DNA from: Rugalucina vietnamica
Taxonomy: Eukaryota; Mollusca; Bivalvia; Lucinida; Lucinidae
Length of the DNA stretch: 64,000 nt
NCBI GenBank assembly: GCA_964017185.1
Contig: OZ024871.1
Location: 23,846,488-23,910,487, forward strand
Direction of reading: 5' to 3'
The position numbers and the translations under genes were made by a program. The notes beneath the pieces are model-generated. The model had not been told where the DNA came from and ran no database searches. It was given only the letters and a program-made list of their open reading frames with translations. Positions 22,501 to 30,518 of the stretch are shown one piece after another (within the stretch, counting starts at the first letter, position 1; each line of letters starts with the position of its first letter).

Positions 22501-22885
22501 CGAAATAAATAACTCCAGTCGTCTCGAATCTTATAGCATTTTCAAGCACACCTTTGAACTCGAAAAGTACCTTACCTTAAACATCGATCAAAAATATAAA
22601 ATAGCTCTGACGCGATTTAGAACATCGTCACATAGTTTATCCATTGAAACCGGGAGATATGACGATACTGCTCGAGAACAACGAATATGTCAGTCATGCA
22701 ACATGAATAAAGTAGAAAGTGAATTTCATTTTTTGTTAGTATGCCCAAAGTACCGCGAATTAAGACAAAAATTCTTTAAACCTTATTTTTGCCACTGGCC
22801 GACTTTAAATAAGTTCGAAAATATTCTATCAACTAAAAATGTAAATGCAATCACTTGTTTGGCAGTGTTCAAGCTATCTAGTTAA
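19511..22885 (+). pseudogene. LINE-B ORF2: endonuclease/RT of L1/Tx1 type, several frameshifts
   Basis: The endonuclease is in 19511-20083 (FLSETWIPK, GDFNSR) and continues in another frame from 20129 (VVDYMLLNF, YSDHAPISF). A 16-bp tandem duplication around 20092-20123 lies at this break. The RT begins in 20129-21286 (NNKSPGIDSITSEILKA, ISPIFKKGD) and shifts frame near 21190 into 21078-22319: YRGITLINTLAKVYSQLLL, DYEKCFDKID, GLKQGDPSSPLLF and LFADDQVLF (motif C at about 21717). The frame from 22319 to 22885 carries the C-terminal C-x2-C-x8-H-x4-C motif in ICQSCNMNKVESEFHFLLVC. So there are about three breaks in an otherwise full-length ORF2. The copy is younger than most fragments here but inactive. 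Confidence 0.88.
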
Positions 22886-23278
22886 AATGTAACTTTATCT
22901 CTTTTCCCGCAAAAATCAAGAATCAGCGCCACCACTAGGCCACAGCAGACGAATTTACCTTTTTGTTGGCTGAGAAGCAGACGAAAAATCAATATCAAAT
23001 AAACCCGCATGCAGCAGTCATAATATTTTGTGAGCATGCATTATAGTTCATTACCTCATTGGCTAAGGCTGTGTGATGTCATAGTGATTGATGCTACCTG
23101 AAGCTAATTATCAATGATAATTCATTTTGTATATGGCATTATCTCTTTAATCTGTGCTATGAATGTCTTTATTAAACTAGAAACGTATGTGTATGTGTTT
23201 TAAGAATTCATTTCCAGTAAACATTTACTTAACCACATCTTAAACCGACGGGAATCATCATTTTTGTGACTTTGAAAA
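22886..23278 (+). other. LINE-B 3' UTR and junction with PLE copy C
   Basis: AT-rich non-coding sequence follows the ORF2 stop, with no poly-A tail. The exact 3' end of the LINE cannot be placed. The sequence runs into the first base of PLE copy C at 23279. Confidence 0.45.
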
Positions 23279-23960
23279 AAAGGTACAAGTAGGCAAAGAT
23301 CAGGAAAAGGCGCAATCAGAAAAAGATTCCCACTCCAAAAACCGAGGTGGGAAAAAACCAAACCAACAATCAGGTACTTATACCATGAAACATATCGTAA
23401 GCCGAATGAGCAGCTATTTTCCCAATAGGTGGCCACTCAGTTACCTTAACTTAACTAAAAATATGAAAACATACATAAGGCGCCAACAGCACAAAAAAAA
23501 TTTCAAACACCAAGACATAAAACGAAAAGAACCACCACAGAAGTATCGACTTGGAACGATCAGTAACACAAAGTTACTGGCGGGCTTAAACCGGTTTTAC
23601 ATGGCCATAACCTCACCCTCAGCTTCTGCAGTGGTTCATAACATTTAGTTAGTTATTCGGTCCTCGTGGTGAATCTCTAACTAGTCAATGAATCATCAAG
23701 AACAAACAAATAAATCATGATAAACATCCTGATGAATCAAAAACAAGGACTCACAGACTGAGTAAGCTGCCCGACGATGGAGATCCCTGGGCGCCGAATA
23801 ACCTACTAACTCCGGAGCAAAAGAAAAACACCAGTTGGACCCCGGTGGGCCAAGCAACAGACAAGAAGCTCCGGCCCCAACCAACTAAAATGAATAGCTT
23901 TATGTCGGGGCCATCATAGAGTCTGACGCCCGACCCACCGGCGTGCAATTAAAGAAGGCA
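23279..23960 (-). repeat. PLE copy C terminal repeat, left arm
   Basis: About 680 bp, repeated in the same orientation at 15598-16440 and in inverse at 27880-28742 and 28925-30212. On the plus strand (antisense to the RT) it holds an 87-codon open frame at 23385-23648, MKHIVSRMSSYFPNRWPLSY..., basic and Tyr-rich. The same frame is open in the right arm. Confidence 0.85.
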
Positions 23961-25567
23961 GCACAGCTATCAACCATGATTGGGTTAAAAACTAAGCATG
24001 CAGACTGTCGCATAACATTCAGGTTATAACCTATACGTTTGTAACGTGTTATGATTTTTCTGAACTGAAAAGAAAAATCATTAATTCCTTTAAGTTTCTT
24101 AAATTTGTAAACCAAGTCACCATAAAATTCAGGTTCCGAAAGGCCCTCACTTAAAAGCGTCTTTAACCCAACATTATATTTGGAAATCAATTCATAGTGT
24201 CTACGATAAAATTTAGAAAATGTTTTTCGAAGTTTATGATACCGATAGCCCTGTTGGAGAAGTTTTGCCGTTAAACATTTATTTCGAGCGTTGAAGTCTG
24301 TAACATGATTGCAGACTCTAGCAAACCTAATAAGTTGCGAAATGTATACACCATAAGAAGCACGACGAGGAACGTCACCATCCAAAAAAGGAAAATTTAC
24401 TATATCAAAATCAAAGTCATCGCGCTTGTCATAAATTTTAGAAGAAACAAATCCATTTGCAACAGAAAGATGTAGATCTAAAAAGGGGGCTTCAGTATCT
24501 GAGATATTGGCTTTGTTCAACTGAAGTTCAGGTGGATAAATTTGATTGACCATACCTTCAAAATAAGGGTTGTCAATGTTCAAAAGGTCATCGAGGTACC
24601 TAGATGTGGAATTAAAAGCCTCGATAACATCAGCTTGATTATCATGGTTAAGAGAATCCATGAAATCTCTTTCGTAGCAGTATAAAAATAAATCAGCTAC
24701 GAGAGGTGCGCAATTTGTACCCATCGGAATTCCAACAATTTGTCTGTATAACTTGGTCCCAAATCTAATATAAATATTATCAAGGAGATAGGATAAGGCG
24801 TCGCATACATTCTGACATGACCAAAGTGTATACCGACTTTGGTCAGAGGAAGTGAAAAAAGCCTTTCTGTCATTACATGCCAAATAAAGTGAACCATAGT
24901 TTTTTAATGCCCTTTTGAAGGTCCACTCTATCAAATCCAGAAGTTTTTCTTTAATTAGATTATGTGGTAATGTTGTATACAGAGTAGAAAAATCATATGT
25001 AGACAAGCTTGTCGCACGGAACCCTCTACACTTCAATTTACTGAGCACCTCACCAGAATTTTTAATTGACCAAAACCAATTTTTATTTGAAGTTTCATAC
25101 ACTGTCTCACAGTATCTTATAACATGAGATTTGATAGCAGTAAGACAGGAAGTTAATAATTTAGAAAGTTCAGTGGTAGTACAAGAGCTAGAATTTGCAA
25201 TAAATCTAGCTTTGTATGGTCTTTTGTGAAGCTTAGGTAACCAATACATCGTAGGAAGTTTGTCTTGGCCTTCATTGACACAAACAGAAAACTTAACAGG
25301 TAAATCGTTTAAGTGGGCATTAACTAAAGACACCTCATCAGTATCTGTCTCCAGATAAGCCCTTGTACCATCAAGCTCCTGTTTTAAGGTGTTAACGTAG
25401 TGAAGCCTACAAACGACAACAACATTGTTTGCGGCTTTATCTGCCGGAACCAAGACATACTTTCTATGAAATTCTTGGATACCCTGCTTCAAATGCCTAA
25501 ATGACGATTTGGGTTTAGGAGGTAAAAGATTAGTATTTTGTGAATAAAACTTAATACGTTTATCCAC
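23900..25567 (-). CDS. PLE copy C reverse transcriptase
   Basis: 555 codons from a GTG-type start; the same frame is open upstream to about 25822, so the real domain is longer. Visible in order: VLVPADKAANNVVVVCRLHY, a palm entry (PTMYWLPKLHKRPYKARFI), motif A (STYDFSTLYTTLPH), motif B (GIPMGTNCAPLVADLF), motif C (RYLDDLLN), then DTEAPFLDLHL and a long basic thumb-like end (TRYKRIGYNLNVMRQSACLV). PLKLHK-type and GIPMGTNCAP motifs are characteristic of Penelope-like RTs. It would copy its own RNA at a nicked target or chromosome end. Confidence 0.92.
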   Translation of the reverse strand: MDKRIKFYSQNTNLLPPKPKSSFRHLKQGIQEFHRKYVLVPADKAANNVVVVCRLHYVNTLKQELDGTRAYLETDTDEVSLVNAHLNDLPVKFSVCVNEGQDKLPTMYWLPKLHKRPYKARFIANSSSCTTTELSKLLTSCLTAIKSHVIRYCETVYETSNKNWFWSIKNSGEVLSKLKCRGFRATSLSTYDFSTLYTTLPHNLIKEKLLDLIEWTFKRALKNYGSLYLACNDRKAFFTSSDQSRYTLWSCQNVCDALSYLLDNIYIRFGTKLYRQIVGIPMGTNCAPLVADLFLYCYERDFMDSLNHDNQADVIEAFNSTSRYLDDLLNIDNPYFEGMVNQIYPPELQLNKANISDTEAPFLDLHLSVANGFVSSKIYDKRDDFDFDIVNFPFLDGDVPRRASYGVYISQLIRFARVCNHVTDFNARNKCLTAKLLQQGYRYHKLRKTFSKFYRRHYELISKYNVGLKTLLSEGLSEPEFYGDLVYKFKKLKGINDFSFQFRKIITRYKRIGYNLNVMRQSACLVFNPIMVDSCAAFFNCTPVGRASDSMMAPT

Positions 25568-25822
25568 AATAGTGAAGATACTTCTTTTCCATTCTTTAAG
25601 AGCATTATCCTCAACACCCTCTCGTTTACACCATCGATTACCGAAATCATTTAATGCAGATGAAATCTCCTCTCTACATTTGTCGAAATTAATGTAGGAA
25701 GGGAATCTATATTTCGGACCTTTAGAAACAATTTTGCGAATTCTAGAATCCGAAATTATTTTTAAATTTCCAGTAACAATATGTCCAGCGGGTTGATAAA
25801 CATATTTTGAATCTTTACAATC

Positions 25823-26719
25823 TCAAGACTTAGGAGTATTAGCATGGATATCAAGATCAGAAACAAGTTTATTGAAATTAAAAATTGTATTTCTGATTGG
25901 TTTGTTATATTTGTAACAAATAATAGGAGGTTCTGAATTTTGGAAGTAGGTAGGTATAGACTGTATCACTGATTTATCCTGGAATATGCTTGGTAAATCA
26001 ATAAAGTCAATTCCTTTATTGATGAAAGGAATTTTAATAAAACTTCTAATGTGATTAGATTCGGAATCGATAAATGGACGAAGAGCATGCTGAGTATAAC
26101 ATCTTGTTAACAGTGCAGCGTCATACATTTGATGATTTCTATCGTAAAATCTATTAGCCTCTGTGTCCAAGGAACGTAATGCAGCAATAGGTAGAGAACT
26201 AAGATACGACAGCATTGGATGTCGACCGTGAATCCTTAGTTTAACAGCTAAATCATTAAGAGAAATGTTCAATTTCAATGCAGCACACCGTTTACGTTTG
26301 TCATTACCCTTTTTCCGTATACCATGAGATCTAGATTTACGTTTACGAGAGTCCGAAAGTGTAAGTACATCAAAATCGGGCATTTTGGAAATATTGCCTT
26401 CATGGTAAATGTTGTCGTTAAATCCCAGTGGAAAGGGTGTTTGCAGTAATTTTATCCATTTAAGTTCAGTTTCAAATCGTTTAATGTTTTTGAATCTAAC
26501 TGAAGAATTTTCATCATATGAGATTTTCTCCACTGGTTGAACTTTAACATCATTGGGAGAATGACCAGTGCGCTTAAAATGCTGGTACATAAAGGTATCA
26601 TTATTTTTGGGCTGTCTGATTCTACGATAGTGCTCACCAAATCGTTTTTGCAAAGTTCGACAAGTTTGTCCAACATTGCATCCTACAATTGTTTGTATTT
26701 CAAGTAAGAACATATACAA
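25823..26719 (-). CDS. PLE copy C GIY-YIG-type endonuclease region
   Basis: A 298-codon frame. Residues about 14-35 (CNVGQTCRTLQKRFGEHYRR) match the second half of a GIY-YIG nuclease signature (the YVGQT-x-R-x-L core with the catalytic Arg region), followed by TFMYQHFKRTGHS and a FETELKWIKLLQT stretch. A Lys/Arg-rich linker (SRKRKSRSHGIRKKGNDKRK) and a helical region lead toward the RT. The frame directly precedes the RT frame on the same strand. The GIY part is at the extreme N-terminus, where the reading frame is disturbed. Confidence 0.78.
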   Translation of the reverse strand: MYMFLLEIQTIVGCNVGQTCRTLQKRFGEHYRRIRQPKNNDTFMYQHFKRTGHSPNDVKVQPVEKISYDENSSVRFKNIKRFETELKWIKLLQTPFPLGFNDNIYHEGNISKMPDFDVLTLSDSRKRKSRSHGIRKKGNDKRKRCAALKLNISLNDLAVKLRIHGRHPMLSYLSSLPIAALRSLDTEANRFYDRNHQMYDAALLTRCYTQHALRPFIDSESNHIRSFIKIPFINKGIDFIDLPSIFQDKSVIQSIPTYFQNSEPPIICYKYNKPIRNTIFNFNKLVSDLDIHANTPKS

Positions 26720-26732
26720 GATCCATTGATTT

Positions 26733-27203
26733 TCAGTCTAAATCAGAATCATTAACCACTGAAAATGTCCTACCATTCACAGATGAAGTGATAGTAGTCT
26801 TAGAGCATAAATGATTGCAACAGTTGCACTTCTTGGCATTGCACTTAGAAATACTAGGGTACATTCCAGGTCTCTTGAACGGATTAATATATTTACGTAA
26901 AATTGGTGATTTGAGTGGAGATAACCTAATCTGAAGATTATTACGAAACATATTAGAATTAGAAGCTCCGTGTAGATTAACAGTAGATGCCGAAAATAAA
27001 TTAAGAGGTGTCACCCTTACAGTAGGTAATAAATTTTGAAAATTGTTAGTTGAATGAGGAATCCGTACAGTAGACGCGGCATGCAACCTAAGGGGAGTTA
27101 ATGTAGTTCCTAATCTTTTTGTGATAGTCATAGTTGGGAGTATTGTGTTGATACTGCCAAAAGGAGCGCGACACTCATACCGGTTATAGAATAAATAATG
27201 CAC
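26733..27203 (-). CDS. PLE copy C N-terminal frame with Cys cluster
   Basis: 156 codons. Mostly Asn/Thr/Pro-rich low complexity, ending with C-x4-C-x-C-x2-C-x3-C spacing (SKCNAKKCNCCNHLCSK), then TITSSVNGRTFSVVNDSDLD. A Cys cluster followed by a beta-rich NGRTF-like segment just before GIY-YIG is a feature of permuted PLEs and their relatives. It is probably the start of the same polyprotein. The first Met is a guess. Confidence 0.65.
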   Translation of the reverse strand: MHYLFYNRYECRAPFGSINTILPTMTITKRLGTTLTPLRLHAASTVRIPHSTNNFQNLLPTVRVTPLNLFSASTVNLHGASNSNMFRNNLQIRLSPLKSPILRKYINPFKRPGMYPSISKCNAKKCNCCNHLCSKTTITSSVNGRTFSVVNDSDLD

Positions 27204-27879
27204 TTAATCGTAATGCATTTTTTGGCATATCCACCAGCCTGGAAGACCCCTCCTACTAGGTCATTGTTTAATGCATAACCCTGGGAAAGTTTACAAAAAG
27301 TCATTCTAAGATAATAATTCTATCATTATGCACCCTCCCACAAACAGTTACACCTACCAGGATTGGCTGAAATGAGATCAAACAAAGGTCACCCAACCAA
27401 TTTCTTTGTTTACAACTCATGAAAAATTTTTGTTTGGCATAATTTCTTAGAAGGGGTAATCTAGGGAAATTACAATTTTCTAGTGATAACATATGTATAC
27501 TGAAAAAGCTATCTAGCCAAAAATATCCTCTTGGAACCTTTTAAACCAAACAGAAGCATTAATTTTGTTATTGAAAACATGACTTCCTGGTGCAGACAGA
27601 AAGTTATGCAAGTTTAATCCCACTGTGTGAGGAAGCAATACAAAAGTTTCACAGCAACATAAATCTAGAGTGATTTGTTGTTGCAACAGCAGAAAATTTA
27701 TTAAGTTTTGTCTTAGCATGTACATGCAGCATGCATTTTAAACTATGCAGTGATTGTAAATGAGAGGGTACTATTAATAGCACAGATTATGTTCAAGTCT
27801 GTAAGCAGTGTATGTATTTATAGCTCAGCCTCTCTGTTTATCAATGAATCATGAATGACCTACTTGCGGGGTATGATAA

Positions 27880-28742
27880 GGCATAGCGTTTACACTGCAT
27901 TTTAGTTGGTTGGGGCCGGAGCTTCTCGTCTGTTGCTTGGCCCACCGGGGTCCAACTGGTGTTTTTCTTTTGCTTCGGAGTTAATAGGTTATTCGGCGCC
28001 CAGGGATCTCCATCGTCGGGCAGCTTACTAGGTCTTCTAAGCAATTTTTTAATTATTGACCCAATTTAGGAATATGTCTTTGATTTAGACTCCTCGTGTA
28101 AATTCTCGAAATTGCAGCACAATTATAGTCTGGCGTTCGTTGCCGGTTTAAAGAGGGCTACTGACGAGGGTTCATTACCCGAAATTGCGCAATAGAGTCC
28201 ATACTATCCCCCTTTGAATGTTTTTACTGCTTCCAAAGGATCAACCCTTTATATTTTATTTACTCAATCTGTGAGTCCTTGTTTTTGATTCATCAGGATG
28301 TTTATCATGATTTATTTGTTTGTTCTTGATGATTCATTGACTAGTTAGAGATTCACCACAAGGACCGAAGAACGACTAAATGTTATGAACCACTGCAGAA
28401 GCTGAGGGTGAGGTTAGGATCCTGTAAAACCGGTTTAAGCCCGCCAGTAACTTTGTGTTACTGATCGTTCCAAGGCGATACTTCTGTGGTGGTTCTTTTT
28501 GTTTTATGTCTTGGTGTTTAAAATTTTTGTGCTGTTGGCGCCTTATGTATGTTTTCATATTTTTAATTAAGTTAAGGTAACTGAGTGGCCACCTATTGGG
28601 AAAATAGCTGCTCATTCGGCTTACGATATGTTTAATGGTATAAGCCTGATTGTTAGTTTGGTTTTTTCCCACCTCGGTGTTTGGAGTGGGAATCTCTTTC
28701 TGATTGCGCCTTTTCCTGATCTTTGCCTACTTGTACCTTTCT
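27880..28742 (+). repeat. PLE copy C terminal repeat, right (inverted) arm
   Basis: The reverse complement of 23279-23900, with a 231-bp insertion at 28030-28260. The minus strand keeps the small frame at 28376-28672 (98 codons), equivalent to the 87-codon frame in the left arm. Confidence 0.85.
28030..28260. mobile_element. 231-bp insertion with 5-bp TSD
   Basis: TTACT flanks it on both sides (28025-28029 and 28261-28265). The left arm of the same PLE shows the uninterrupted site (CAGCTTACTCAATCTG in inverse). A related sequence lies at 35338-35587, sharing CACTGCTTCCAAAGGATCA-like and CCTGAAATTGCGCA-like blocks. It has no terminal inverted repeats that I can see and no ORF. Confidence 0.75.
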
Positions 28743-28924
28743 ATCCTCATGCATGTATATCGGCTCATCCTGCAAACACACCGATGTGTACAATGTACAT
28801 GTACACCTCCCAAGAATAATCAGAAATGATAGATGGGAGTAACAAGACAACAAAATAAAAAAAATCGCTTAAAACCAAAGTAAAATAAATAATGCTAGTA
28901 ATTTTTGTATTTCAGAAAGTCTTT
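28743..28924. other. Spacer between two PLE terminal copies
   Basis: 180 bp of unassigned sequence with a short A-rich run near 28850-28862. Confidence 0.5.
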
Positions 28925-30212
28925 ACAGAAGCTTCTTGTCTGTTTCTTGGCCCACCGGGGTCCAACTGGTGTTTTTCTTTTGCTCCGGAGTTAGTAGGTT
29001 ATTCGGTGCCCAGGGATCTCCATCGTCGGGCAGCTTACTCAATCTGTGAGTCCTGGGTTTTGATTCATCAGGATGTTTATCTTGATTTATATGTTTGTTC
29101 TTGATGATTCATTGACTAGTTAGAGATTCACGACGAGGACCGAAGAACTAACTTAATGTTATGAACCACTGCAGAAGCTGAGGGTGAGGTTAGGCGCCTG
29201 TAAAACCGGTTTAAGCCCGCCAGTAACTTTGTGTTACTGATCGTTCCAAGGCGATACTTCTGTGGTGGTTCTTTTTATTTTATGTCGTGGTGTTTAAATT
29301 TTTTTTGTGCTGTTGGCGCCTTATGTGTGTTTTCATAGTTTTAGTTAAGTTAAGGTAACTGAGTGGCCACCTATTGGGAAAATAGCTGCTCATTCGGCTT
29401 ACGATATGTTTCTTTCTTTCTTTCTATATATACTGCATCACCCTCTCGCGAGGATTATGTGCAGGTGCGTGCGTCAGAGAAAAGGTTGATAGAATAAAGT
29501 TAAAATGAGTTTTAGTAAGGCAAAAAAGTATGATAGTGTTAGTATGAGGAAGAAGTAAAAAGTTAAAAGCTGATAAAAACAACATATCCTGGGTTTATGG
29601 CATGATGTGGTTTAGGCTGCAGATGGCAGACCTGAACGTAGTCAGGTCTTCTGATAGGACAGCCGAGGTTGGGAGATTGTTCCACTGCACTATAGCTAAT
29701 GGAAAGAATGAATACTTTTAATAGTTTGCTGTTGTTTGAATTTGAATAAAATGGTATGGGTGTGTGGTTCTGGTCATTCTGACCTGTCTGTGGATGTAAG
29801 ATGGTAGCGGTATCTCAACTAAACCATGTACTATTTTATAGAACATTATGAGCCGGGCGTCTGCACGTCTTTGTTCTAATGACTTCCATCCTAGGGTGTT
29901 GATCATCTGAGTCACACTACTGTATGAAGAGTAGTCATGGGTGACCCAGTGTGCTGCCCTGCGCTGCACAGCTTCGACCTTGTTAATGTTGTTATCGGTA
30001 TGAGGGCTCCATACGGGGGAGGCATACTCAACTTGAGGCCTTACAAGAGTTTGATATGCTGTTTGACGTATGCCTTTATGTTTGGTATAAGTTTCGTGGT
30101 ATAAGTACCTGATTGTTAGTTTTTTGTTTTGTTTTTTTTTTCACCTCGGTTTTTGGAGTGGGAATCTTTTTCTGATTGCGCCTTTTCCTGATCTTTGCCT
30201 ACTTGTACCTTT
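28925..30212 (+). mobile_element. PLE terminal-only copy D, split by a LINE
   Basis: Repeats the right terminal arm of copy C in the same orientation, from AGCTTCTTGTCTG to CTTGTACCTTTTTT. It is interrupted at 29412-30076 by a 5'-truncated LINE. It carries no coding region. It lacks the 231-bp insert of copy C. Confidence 0.85.
29412..30076 (-). mobile_element. 5'-truncated CR1/L2-like LINE
   Basis: The minus strand encodes the end of ORF2 (NKVEAVQRRAAHWVTHDYSS, NTLGWKSLEQRRADARLIMF, then FFPLAIVQWNNLP). The 3' tail is (GAAA)n at 29412-29425. TATGTTT on both sides (29405-29411 and 30077-30083) is the likely target duplication. It sits inside PLE copy D and is therefore younger than that copy. 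Confidence 0.85.
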
Positions 30213-30289
30213 TTTATCTATCTTCTAATCTATCTATCTATCTTCAAATACTGCCTACGCCCGCGCGAGCATTTTTGGCAGGCACTGCG

Positions 30290-30352
30290 GAGTCGATCAA
30301 TTTCTGATCATCACCTTAGGTGTGGGGTGGGCGGCTTAATTTAGAATTTAGT
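30290..30352 (-). mobile_element. LINE 3'-UTR fragment
   Basis: GAGTCGATCAATTTCTGATC and the following 40 bases match the inverse of the LINE tail at 225-275. It lies about 170 bp upstream of the SRP68 start codon, after a short TATC repeat at 30215-30245. Confidence 0.6.
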
Positions 30353-30518
30353 CAAGGGGGAAAAAGTCTTTTTCGCAGTATGGACTCCGTTTCGCTCAAA
30401 GAAGTCATTTTCGTACTTTAGACGCACCGTGGTGTTTCAACGGACCGCGCCGGACCGAACCGACTTACGATCGAAACAACACAAAATTATCGGTAACCAG
30501 TCATAGTCTCGTGTCAAG

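Larger units (their letters stand above)
23279..28742 (-). mobile_element. Penelope-like element, copy C: GIY-YIG ahead of RT, inverted termini
   Basis: On the minus strand the order is: leader (about 27880-27204), a Cys-rich N-terminal frame, a GIY-YIG-like frame, an RT frame, and a terminal region ending at 23279. Both outer ends are the same sequence in inverted orientation: AAAGGTACAAGTAGGCAAAG at 23281, and its complement ending CTTGTACCTTT at 28741. Most PLEs place GIY-YIG after the RT. The order seen here matches the permuted Naiad/Chlamys-type PLEs described from invertebrates and algae. The coding part lies in three consecutive open stretches, so this copy carries about two breaks. 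No hammerhead ribozyme core was found. Confidence 0.82.
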
